From contig NZ_AP017928.1 in the NCBI RefSeq assembly GCF_003584645.1, positions 5,655,501 through 5,719,500 on the forward strand: DNA of 64,000 nucleotides. The letters are read 5' to 3'. The position numbers were made by a program, and so were the translations under genes. The notes beneath the pieces are model-generated. The model was given only the letters and a program-made list of their open reading frames with translations. It ran no database searches and was not told where the DNA came from. The stretch comes from Methylocaldum marinum. GTDB taxonomy: Bacteria; Pseudomonadota; Gammaproteobacteria; Methylococcales; Methylococcaceae. Below are positions 52,318 to 59,757 of this stretch, piece after piece (position 1 is the first letter of the stretch; every line of letters begins with the position of its first letter).

Positions 52318-52711
52318 CGCTTTAAGTATTCAAGTTTGTCAAAAATTTGGACAGAGAAATCCCGGAATCGCTTCCGTTCGGAATTATCAATTTCAATGTT
52401 TGGGCACGCCGCCGCGCTCCCCAGGAAGGCTACAGCCGCGTGCGAACCTTTAATGTTGGGACTTGCGCGGAAACGTTTTCAGTTCTCTCGCCATTCAGGG
52501 GGAGGGTGAGAGGAATCAAAAATAAGGAATTTTTTCTTTTTGGCCCCTCATCCCGACCTTCTTCCGGAGGGATAACGGGCAAAATGCATAAGCCCCGAAT
52601 GTGTTAAGCTTTCCCTATATAGGTCCTCCAGTTATTGTCGTATATAAGGTTCTGTGAAATAGTATGCATCATAAGGGAATGAACCGATAACGCGGCAGGC
52701 GCCGTTCGATT
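52318..52711. other. Intergenic region with degraded CCCTCAC-type repeats
   Basis: About 390 bases without a supported gene. Two relatives of the repeat at 40880 occur in opposite orientation: GGGGGAGGGTGAGAGG near 52499-52514 and CCCCTCATCCCGACC with CCGGAGGGA at 52544-52572. An AT-rich stretch at 52600-52660 may be the promoter of the next gene. Confidence 0.45.
52486..52572. repeat. Inverted pair of CCCTCACCCC-type repeat copies
   Basis: The left part read on the minus strand (CCTCTCACCCTCCCCC) and the right part on the plus strand (CCCCTCATCCCGACCTTCTT) are variants of the sequence at 40868-40900, facing each other across a 30-base AT-rich spacer. Confidence 0.5.
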
Positions 52712-53077
52712 ATGGATATCCAAAATTCCGCTTACGTCATCGCTGAACGAGTACGGCAAAGCGGACTTGTGTCTGTCTGCGGGGTTGCTTCGCCTCGTCC
52801 GTGGGTAACGGCGGGTGCGGAAGCTTCCGGTGTTTCCTTCGATGGACGTGGCGCAGGCGAGTTCGCGGCTTCGGATGAATTGAAAGCCGTTCTGGAGCGC
52901 CTCGATAGGTCGGTCCAACTCAAGGAAGGCGAGTTGCAGCGACCCCCGCAAGAGCTGGCGAGTCTGAGCTCGAGAACCGTGCATGCGCTGAATGCCTATC
53001 TCACATATTTCGATCTGCCGCAGTCTGAGGCGAAAAGCGCTCTGAGCAAAATGTTGGACCTGGATGTCTACGCCTGA
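52712..53077 (+). CDS. Hypothetical protein
   Basis: A 121-residue product with no recognised family. It has a mixed N-terminal half (YVIAERVRQSGLVSVCG) and a helical second half (ELKAVLERLDRSVQLKEGEL, TVHALNAYLTYFDLPQ). There is no signal peptide or membrane segment, and no strong ribosome-binding site. It reads directly into the yciB region, so it may be the first gene of that cluster. Reality is likely from position and composition but not certain. Confidence 0.5.
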   Translation: MDIQNSAYVIAERVRQSGLVSVCGVASPRPWVTAGAEASGVSFDGRGAGEFAASDELKAVLERLDRSVQLKEGELQRPPQELASLSSRTVHALNAYLTYFDLPQSEAKSALSKMLDLDVYA

Positions 53078-53107
53078 TTGAATCCCTTCTTTATTCATAT
53101 CCGAACT

Positions 53108-53653
53108 ATGAAATTGCTGTTCGATTTTTTTCCGATTCTTCTTTTTTTCATCGTCTTCAAATTTTTCGACATCTACGCGGCGACGCTTGCCGCTATCGTG
53201 GGTACCGTCGTGCAAGTCGGTGTGACTTGGATCAGGACGCGCAAGGTTGAGCCCATGCATCTGGTCTCGCTGGCAATCATCGTTATTTTCGGCGGCGCAA
53301 CCTTGTTCCTGAAGGATGAGCTTTTCATCAAATGGAAGCCGACCGTCCTCAACTGGCTGTTCGGCGTAGCCTTTCTGGCCAGCCAGCTATTCGGCAAACG
53401 AACCCTGATCGAACGTATGCTGGGTAATCAGATCGTCCTGCCGGCTTGGGTTTGGCGTAGACTGAATTTCAGCTGGGCCGCTTTCTTCTTTGTTCTGGGT
53501 GGCGTCAATCTGTTTGTTATATACAATTTCAGTACCGAGGCTTGGGTCAACTTTAAGCTTTTCGGTCTGTTGGGACTAACGTTCTTGTTCGTCGTTGCCC
53601 AGTCCGCCTATCTGTCCCGTTTCTTACCCGAACCTAAACCTGAGGAGGAGTAG
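53108..53653 (+). CDS. yciB: Inner-membrane septation protein YciB (IspZ)
   Basis: A 181-residue integral membrane protein with five to six helices. Family marks are [20 protein letters not shown] at the start, [33 protein letters not shown] and [27 protein letters not shown]. YciB contacts cell-elongation and division proteins and affects envelope integrity; in Shigella it is needed for normal septation. It leads a compact cluster yciB-yciI-bolA-ppiase. I choose the ATG at 53108; an in-frame TTG at 53078 is the alternative. Confidence 0.93.
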   Translation: MKLLFDFFPILLFFIVFKFFDIYAATLAAIVGTVVQVGVTWIRTRKVEPMHLVSLAIIVIFGGATLFLKDELFIKWKPTVLNWLFGVAFLASQLFGKRTLIERMLGNQIVLPAWVWRRLNFSWAAFFFVLGGVNLFVIYNFSTEAWVNFKLFGLLGLTFLFVVAQSAYLSRFLPEPKPEEE

Positions 53654-53657
53654 CTTT

Positions 53658-53960
53658 TTGCTCTACGCGATTATTTGCGAGGATGTCGAGGGAAGTTTGC
53701 CGCGTCGCCTTGAGGTGCGTCCTGCCCATCTTGAGCGGCTGAAAGCATTGCAGGCCGAGGGGCGTTTGATCCTGGCAGGCCCCCATCCGGCTGTCGATTG
53801 CGAAGATCCCGGCGAGTCCGGGTTTACCGGCAGCCTGATCGTCGCCGAGTTTCCCGATCTGGCGGCCGCGCAAGATTGGGCGGACGAGGATCCTTACCGT
53901 CGGGCCGGCGTCTATGCCCGGGTGACGATCAAGCCATTCAAAAAGGTGCTTCCACAATGA
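53658..53960 (+). CDS. YciI family protein
   Basis: A 100-residue ferredoxin-like alpha/beta protein. YciI marks are the opening [13 protein letters not shown], the [24 protein letters not shown] stretch and [24 protein letters not shown] is the start, with GAGGAGGAG seven to eight bases ahead and four bases after the yciB stop. Its last base pair overlaps the bolA start (ATGA). Function in the family is not settled. Confidence 0.9.
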   Translation: MLYAIICEDVEGSLPRRLEVRPAHLERLKALQAEGRLILAGPHPAVDCEDPGESGFTGSLIVAEFPDLAAAQDWADEDPYRRAGVYARVTIKPFKKVLPQ

Positions 53961-54247
53961 TGAACCGAGCCGAAAAAATCAGGAACCGATTGGAAGAGGC
54001 GCTTTCGCCGGTGCACTTGGAGATAACGGACGACAGCATGGCCCACGCGGGCCATAAGGGTGCTATGGAATCCGGAGGCGGGCACTTTTATGCCACCATC
54101 GTGTCCGAGAAATTTGAAGGAAAGAGTTCGGTTCAGCGACACCAGCTGGTTTTTCGCGCGCTGGGCGACTTGATGCAGACGGAGATACACGCCTTCAGCA
54201 TGAAGGCATTCACCCCCCTTGAATTTCAACAAAAAGGAAACCCATAA
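53957..54247 (+). CDS. BolA family protein
   Basis: A 96-residue BolA/IbaG-type protein, a partner of monothiol glutaredoxins in iron-sulfur trafficking, with regulatory roles in cell shape and stress. The fold is recognised from [25 protein letters not shown], the conserved [27 protein letters not shown] (read as two motifs) and [14 protein letters not shown]. The ATG overlaps the yciI stop, with a second ATG next to it. The next gene begins at the following base. Confidence 0.92.
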   Translation: MMNRAEKIRNRLEEALSPVHLEITDDSMAHAGHKGAMESGGGHFYATIVSEKFEGKSSVQRHQLVFRALGDLMQTEIHAFSMKAFTPLEFQQKGNP

Positions 54248-55228
54248 ATGAAGAGATATTCACTTGTCGCTGCCATCGCCAGTGCAATGATTTTCGCAGG
54301 ATGCAACAACATCGGCACCGATGGCCAAAAGGGTGCGACAAGCACAGCCGAGGCCCCGACGGCAGAGAATTCTGTCGCCGTAGTCAACGGCAGGCCGATC
54401 AGCAGAGCGGCAGTCGACATTTTGTCGGCGGAACTGGTGCAACGCCGCGGGGACAACGGCATATCGGAAGACAAAATCATTGACGAACTGATCAAGCGGG
54501 AACTTCTGCGCCAAGAAGCTGTAGCTCAGCAACTGACCAAGGATCCGAAAAACGCTGCGCGTGTGGAAAACGCGGATCGCATGGTTTTATCACAAATGGC
54601 GGCCGAGCACTTCACCAACACTGCAGCAATCACCGACGAAGATCTGAAGCAGGAATATGACCAGCGGGTCGGTTCGATGAAGCTGACCGAGTATAAGGCC
54701 CGACATATACTGGTGGATTCCGAAGATGCCGCGAAGGATGTCATTAAACGGTTGAAGAAAGGAGAAAAATTCGCCGATATCGCGAAGAAGGTATCCAAGG
54801 ATCCTGGCTCCAAGGGGAACGGCGGCGATTTGGGCTGGTTTAATCCGCAGCAGATGGTGCCCCCGTTTGCCAATGCGGTGATTGCGCTAAAGAATGGGGA
54901 ATTGTCCGAAACGCCGGTGCAAACCCAATTCGGTTGGCACGTCATCCAGCGTGACGATTCGCGGGATCAGCCGCCACCGCCCTTTGATGCCGTCAAGGAT
55001 CAATTGCGCTCCATGATGCAAACACAGCGTCTGCAACAGCATATTGCCGACTTGAAAAGCAAGGCGAAGATAGAACAGTTCGAAAAGCCGGAACCGGCCG
55101 AAAGTCCTGTGCCTGAGCAGCCCGGTACCGGCGCGGAGCCTGAACAGCCTTCCGAAAGTCCGGCAACTGACCCGTCGGAGAGCGGTCCGAACGATGACGC
55201 TCCTGAGTCGCAAAAACCTGCGGAATAA
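54248..55228 (+). CDS. Parvulin-type peptidyl-prolyl isomerase, lipoprotein
   Basis: A 326-residue periplasmic folding catalyst. It begins with a lipoprotein signal (lipobox IFAGC, Cys19), then a SurA-N-like helical region (NSVAVVNGRPISRAAVDIL to about 140), and a PpiC/parvulin domain (150-255; YKARHILVDSEDAAKDVIKR, FADIAKKVSKDPGSKGNGGDLGWF, FGWHVIQRDD). The last 45 residues are a disordered tail rich in Pro, Glu and Ser. It ends the yciB cluster, followed by a hairpin. Confidence 0.92.
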   Translation: MKRYSLVAAIASAMIFAGCNNIGTDGQKGATSTAEAPTAENSVAVVNGRPISRAAVDILSAELVQRRGDNGISEDKIIDELIKRELLRQEAVAQQLTKDPKNAARVENADRMVLSQMAAEHFTNTAAITDEDLKQEYDQRVGSMKLTEYKARHILVDSEDAAKDVIKRLKKGEKFADIAKKVSKDPGSKGNGGDLGWFNPQQMVPPFANAVIALKNGELSETPVQTQFGWHVIQRDDSRDQPPPPFDAVKDQLRSMMQTQRLQQHIADLKSKAKIEQFEKPEPAESPVPEQPGTGAEPEQPSESPATDPSESGPNDDAPESQKPAE

Positions 55229-55237
55229 ACTCCAGCA

Positions 55238-55268
55238 TTTAGAGCCGGAGTTTCTCTCCGGCTCTAAA
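55238..55268. terminator. Strong hairpin between convergent genes
   Basis: TTTAGAGCCGGAG and CTCCGGCTCTAAA form a 13-bp perfect stem with a 5-base loop, 10 bases after the isomerase stop and overlapping the stop of the diguanylate cyclase gene. It probably serves both genes, though no separate T tract follows. Confidence 0.65.
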
Positions 55269-56403
55269 AACCGGCAACGTACTGTTGCGGCGCTTTCTGG
55301 ATGCTCGGTTCGACGAACCCGCTAACAACACGGTTTCGGCCGTTGTTCTTGGCAAGATAGAGCGCCCTGTCAGCCGCCTCGATGAGCCGCTCCACGGTAG
55401 CGTCAATTCCGTCAATCCTGGAAGGATCCAACGTGGCTACACCGATGGACAAGCTTATCTGCAGAGCCTGGCTGTTCTTATCATAAAATTCGTGATCGGC
55501 GATGCATTGCCGAATTCGCTCTGCGACATCCGCAGCCGCTCGATCTCCTGTCCCGGCCGAAAGAAGCACCACGAATTCCTCGCCGCCATAACGCGCCAAT
55601 ACGTCGCTGTCCCGCAGCGTGGAGCGTATGGTTTGTGCCGCATCGACCAGTACTCGGTCGCCGCTTTGATGCCCGTAGGTATCATTGATCGTCTTGAAAT
55701 GATCGATGTCCAGAAACAGACAGGATAGGCATTCGCCGGTACGCCGTGTTCGGTCGATCTCTTCACCGACACGTTGTTCGAAATAACGCCGATTGTTGAC
55801 GCCGGTGAGCATATCGATGAGGCTGGTTCGTCGAATCAGCTCGAAGTTCAAGGTGTTTTCCAGGCATACACTGAGTACGCACGCGAGACGATCCAGAAAA
55901 TCCGTCGCCATCTGCTCGCAAAAGCGCGTCTTATCGGTGCTCGCAAGATTCAGGCTGCCCATGAGTTTGCCGCGGCGATAGAGAGGCAAGAGTGCAACGC
56001 TGGACGAGGGAGCGGGCGGGCCCGGAAAAAATGCGCCGCATTTTTCAACTTTATAGTTTCCTAAATACGGTCTTAAGTGTTTGCGGAACGTTCGGTCCAG
56101 GAGATCTCCGCTGGACAGCAAAATCAAGTTGGGCTGCTTTTCGACACGCAGGCCGTCTTCGATGAGGAATCGTTTCAACTCGCCTTTTTCGTCAACCAAT
56201 ACGAAGCTAACGGCATCAAGTTCGAATAACAGACGAGTGTCTTCCAGAACCTGGTCGACCAGTTCACGCAGGGAGTTCAGCGTAAGCAAGTTCATTTCCA
56301 GGGTCTGGAAGCGATGCAATTTGATCTGGTTCAGCCGAATGCTATCGACGAGGTTATCGAGGTGGCTTTGCAGGACGCATAAATCGGTATAAAGCTCATC
56401 CAA
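55264..56403 (-). CDS. Diguanylate cyclase with GAF-like (DUF484) sensor domain
   Basis: A 379-residue cytoplasmic enzyme predicted to make cyclic di-GMP. A short coiled coil (residues 1-40) leads to a GAF-like domain (40-190), similar to DUF484, and then a GGDEF domain (195-365) with intact active site RYGGEEFVVLL and a product-inhibition site RDSD five residues before it. DHFKTINDTYGHQSGDRVL also matches. The signal for the sensor domain is unknown. The PilZ protein encoded at 59 kb is a possible receptor of the product. Confidence 0.9.
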   Translation of the reverse strand: MDELYTDLCVLQSHLDNLVDSIRLNQIKLHRFQTLEMNLLTLNSLRELVDQVLEDTRLLFELDAVSFVLVDEKGELKRFLIEDGLRVEKQPNLILLSSGDLLDRTFRKHLRPYLGNYKVEKCGAFFPGPPAPSSSVALLPLYRRGKLMGSLNLASTDKTRFCEQMATDFLDRLACVLSVCLENTLNFELIRRTSLIDMLTGVNNRRYFEQRVGEEIDRTRRTGECLSCLFLDIDHFKTINDTYGHQSGDRVLVDAAQTIRSTLRDSDVLARYGGEEFVVLLSAGTGDRAAADVAERIRQCIADHEFYDKNSQALQISLSIGVATLDPSRIDGIDATVERLIEAADRALYLAKNNGRNRVVSGFVEPSIQKAPQQYVAGF

Positions 56404-56494
56404 ACTTTGGATCCTTAGGCGGTGCTTTGGCTTCGGTTTTAAGCATAGAAGCCTAGCAGAAGTTTACGAACGCACTTTTCGATTCACGCAAAGA

Positions 56495-57586
56495 TCAGAA
56501 CAGGCTGGTTTGCGTCGGTCCATCATCGGGACGCCGAAAGAGTTTCGAAGTCAAGCGGACGTCAATTGAATTAAGCCCCGTTTTCTTGAGGGCCAGCCGG
56601 AACCGTTTTCGAATAAGCTCCGCATAAATGCCCGATCCGGTCTGGCGAAGGCCGAAACTCGATCGGTACGGCTTGCCGCCGTGGATATCACAGAGTCTCG
56701 CAAGAATATGCCTGGCTTTGAGCGGGACATGGGTTTCCAGCCATTCCTGGAACAGTTCCTTCAGTTCGAGGGGGAGGCGCAGCATGATGTAATCGGCCCG
56801 TATGGCGCCGTGTGCGGCTGCATGAGTAAGAATCGTTTCGAGTTCCGCGTCAGTCAGAATCGGAACAACCGGGGCGACCAAAACGGTCACCGGGACGCCA
56901 GCCTCGGCCAGCAAGCGAATTGTTTGAAGGCGGCGTTGCGGACTGGCGGCTCGCGGCTCCATGATTCTGGCCAATCCTTTGTCCAGCGTGGTGAGTGAAA
57001 TCTGAACCTGGGCCAGATGCTCCCGCGCCATGGCCGAGAGGATGTCGAGATCGCGTTCGATCAGGGCCGACTTGGTTGTGATGCTTACCGGATGACGGCA
57101 ATTTTGGAGCAGTTCAAGGACCTGGCGGGTCACGCGCCATTCTTTCTCGATGGGCTGATAGGGATCGGTGTTTGCGCCCAAGGCAAGCGGGCTGGGGCGG
57201 TGGGTTTTCTTGGCGAGCTCCTTGCGCAGCAGGGCTGCCGCATCGAATTTGACGAAAAGCCGGCTCTCGAAATCGAGGCCCGGAGATAGTCCCATGTAAG
57301 CATGGCCGGGCCGCGCATAGCAGTAGATGCAGCCGTGCTCGCAGCCGCGATAGGCGTTGATCGACTGATCGAAAGGGATGTCCGGCGACCGGTTATGGGT
57401 GATAATGCTGCGGGCGCTTTCACGTGTCACGATGGTTGGCAACGAGGGGATATCCTCGGACCACCAGCGGTCGTCGATTTTTTCCCGGATGGTCTCGGAG
57501 TAGCGCGATTCCCGATTGCTGACGGCTCCTCGGCCTTTTTTCGGCGAATTCGGAAGTCGCGTTGTTTCGAATGGATCGTCGCTCAT
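56495..57586 (-). CDS. Radical SAM protein, PA0069 family
   Basis: A 363-residue radical SAM enzyme distantly similar to spore photoproduct lyase. The 4Fe-4S motif CEHGCIYCYARP has the CxxxCxxC spacing, followed by GLDFESRLFVK and the ALGANTDPYQPIEKEW block typical of the PA0069 group. The reaction is unknown. The ATG at 57586 (MSDDPFETT) is chosen because the residues before it are not conserved-looking. It is divergent from moeA, 59 bases apart. Confidence 0.88.
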   Translation of the reverse strand: MSDDPFETTRLPNSPKKGRGAVSNRESRYSETIREKIDDRWWSEDIPSLPTIVTRESARSIITHNRSPDIPFDQSINAYRGCEHGCIYCYARPGHAYMGLSPGLDFESRLFVKFDAAALLRKELAKKTHRPSPLALGANTDPYQPIEKEWRVTRQVLELLQNCRHPVSITTKSALIERDLDILSAMAREHLAQVQISLTTLDKGLARIMEPRAASPQRRLQTIRLLAEAGVPVTVLVAPVVPILTDAELETILTHAAAHGAIRADYIMLRLPLELKELFQEWLETHVPLKARHILARLCDIHGGKPYRSSFGLRQTGSGIYAELIRKRFRLALKKTGLNSIDVRLTSKLFRRPDDGPTQTSLF

Positions 57587-57645
57587 ACTGGCCACCAATA
57601 GTACCATTCCTGCCTGCAACGAATATTTTCCAGATTGGTCCCGCC

Positions 57646-58920
57646 ATGACTACACCTTCGACTAACCGACCCAGTTGTAGCGATAGTGAAGAGCATGATG
57701 CTCTTCGCGTCGAAGAGGCCTTGGCTCGTATGTTGACTGCCACGTCTCCGGTTAAGGGATATGAGCAAATCGGCATACTCGAAGCCGTTGCCAGAGTATT
57801 GCACGAGCCCGTGGTTTCGGTGCTCGATGTGCCGAGCCACACCAATTCCGCCGTCGACGGTTATGCCCTGAGAGGAGATGATCTTCCGAAGGCTGGAAAT
57901 TTGGTGAAGATGCCGGTAGTGGGAGTGGCTTTGGCTGGAAAGCCGTTTGCCGAAACCGTGCTTCCCGGGCAAGCGGTGCGCATCACGACCGGCGCGCCCA
58001 TGCCGGCCGGAACCGATACCGTACTGATGCAGGAACACATTGATATGGAAGGGGATAGGATTTGCATTGCCGGTGGCCGGCATCGTCCCGGAGAAAATGT
58101 ACGTATGGCCGGGGAAGATGTCAGGCAGGGTGAAACGATTCTCGACCAGGGGCGCTACTTGACCCCCCCGGATGTCGGACTGATCGCTTCGATAGGGATA
58201 GGCGAGGTTAAGGTCAAGCGGCGGCCGCGGATCGCTCTCTTGTCGACCGGTAACGAATTGCATTCGATCGGGCGATCCTTGGGCGTCGGCGGCGTCTACG
58301 ACAGTAATCGGTATACCCTTAATTCGGCCCTAAAGCGACTGAGCGTCAAAGTGATGGATCAGGGCATTGTGCCGGATGATCCTGAATTGTTACGGGAAGC
58401 CTTGCTTAGAGCCGCGACCATGGCCGATGTGGTCATCTCGACCGGAGGGGTATCCGTGGGCGAGGCGGATTTCGTCAAGGACGTTCTGCGTTCCATAGGC
58501 CACATCTATTTTTGGAAGGTTGCCATGAAGCCGGGACGCCCCTTGGCGTTCGGCAGTATCGGCTCATCGGTTTTTATCGGCTTGCCGGGCAATCCGGTCG
58601 CCGTGATGGTGAACTATTACCAGTTTGTCCTTCCTCTGCTAGAGAGAAAAATGGGCATCGTGGAACGGCCGGTTCTCCCCACCTTGAAAGCCACGTCCAC
58701 TGAGCGGCTCGTTAAGAAACCCGGCCGCACGGAGTATCAGCGGGGTATTCTCGAAAGGGGCCAAAGCGGGGAATGGCTCGTGCGTACAAGCGGCAAACAG
58801 GGTTCCGGCATCCTGCGCTCCATGAGCCTGGCAAACGGCATGATCGTTCTGGAGCACGGCCGTTCTACCGTGGAACCCGGTGAGATCGTCGACGTCTTGC
58901 CCTTTGCCTGTCTGATGTAG
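57646..58920 (+). CDS. moeA: Molybdopterin molybdotransferase MoeA
   Basis: Inserts molybdate into adenylylated molybdopterin to finish the molybdenum cofactor. The 424-residue protein has the MoeA blocks LDVPSHTNSAVDGYALRG, RITTGAPMPAGTDTVLMQE, IALLSTGNEL, VYDSNRYTLNSAL, ISTGGVSVGEADFVKDVL, KPGRPLAFG and FIGLPGNPVAVMV. The start at 57646 (MTTPSTNR) leaves a 40-residue lead before the first block. No other molybdopterin gene is in the window. Confidence 0.95.
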   Translation: MTTPSTNRPSCSDSEEHDALRVEEALARMLTATSPVKGYEQIGILEAVARVLHEPVVSVLDVPSHTNSAVDGYALRGDDLPKAGNLVKMPVVGVALAGKPFAETVLPGQAVRITTGAPMPAGTDTVLMQEHIDMEGDRICIAGGRHRPGENVRMAGEDVRQGETILDQGRYLTPPDVGLIASIGIGEVKVKRRPRIALLSTGNELHSIGRSLGVGGVYDSNRYTLNSALKRLSVKVMDQGIVPDDPELLREALLRAATMADVVISTGGVSVGEADFVKDVLRSIGHIYFWKVAMKPGRPLAFGSIGSSVFIGLPGNPVAVMVNYYQFVLPLLERKMGIVERPVLPTLKATSTERLVKKPGRTEYQRGILERGQSGEWLVRTSGKQGSGILRSMSLANGMIVLEHGRSTVEPGEIVDVLPFACLM

Positions 58921-59003
58921 CTTGAGATAAATGCTTGGTGTTCCGAAACGTGTCGAGCCAAACGGGCATTCAGTTCGAATGTGGGTGGATCTAAAGTCGC
59001 TTG

Positions 59004-59327
59004 CTAGGCTTTGCGCAGAATCGCCGGCTTGCTTGACTTCCAAAATCCGAGTCCTATTCCGTGCTGCGACTCGCGTACCACAACGACGGAATAGCGCGCT
59101 AATCTTACAAGGTTGCCGTGTTCGAGAGTAAAGACCAAGCGCGCCGGTTCACCGATGACCCGTTTTAAAGGTCTTTGCGTCTCGATGAAGACGCCTGAAC
59201 GGCTTATGTTTCTCGCGACGCCGCGCAAGGGGGCGCCGGATGGCATGATCAGATAAGCGGAAATGCGCGAATCCAGCCGTGGTGCGCGCCGGCGTTCCTT
59301 TCCCGAATTCGTTCTGCTTCCTAACAT
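59004..59327 (-). CDS. PilZ domain protein
   Basis: A 107-residue single-domain protein. The two cyclic di-GMP-binding motifs are present as RRRAPR near residue 12 and NISRSGVFIE about 25 residues later, with the beta-barrel between and after. Such small PilZ proteins act as cyclic di-GMP receptors in motility or surface-polysaccharide control. It is a lone gene 3.7 kb from a diguanylate cyclase gene. The sequence ends normally. Confidence 0.85.
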   Translation of the reverse strand: MLGSRTNSGKERRRAPRLDSRISAYLIMPSGAPLRGVARNISRSGVFIETQRPLKRVIGEPARLVFTLEHGNLVRLARYSVVVVRESQHGIGLGFWKSSKPAILRKA

Positions 59328-59757
59328 ATCAGGGTGACCAGTTGTCTAACGGATAGAGTTAATCCCAAATACCGCAATATCGTATCGGTTGGTGGGTAAG
59401 CAAAGGTTTCTGAGCCTCCAATCCGGCTCCGGGAGGATGATACCAGGTGATCAGTATTCGTAAAATCGCTAAAGAGTCCGTTTTTCAGATCCGCTTTTCT
59501 GGCGTAATCGGTTCTTAGTCTGTACCATTTTCCGATTGAGTCTTTTTTTTATAACAATACAACGTTGACCTCTTTCAGAATGCAAAGTCAGAGTTGCGCA
59601 ATCTGTCATCACAGGAGCAACGGGTCATCAAAAATGCCTGCAATTGTTTGGTTCCAAGCAAACGACGGGTCGGAAATCAGCAGATGGCTTTGAGCTTTGC
59701 TTGTCCGCAATCGAAAAATTTAACTGGAAGTTCTTAAGTACTGGAGGAATCTTTCCT
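59328..59757. other. Leader and promoter region of aceE
   Basis: About 430 bases, AT-richer than the flanks, with a T7 run near 59545 and TTGACC at 59568 that might be a -35 box. The aceE frame is open back to 59644 but shows no family sequence before 59758. I found no clear PdhR operator. Confidence 0.4.
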
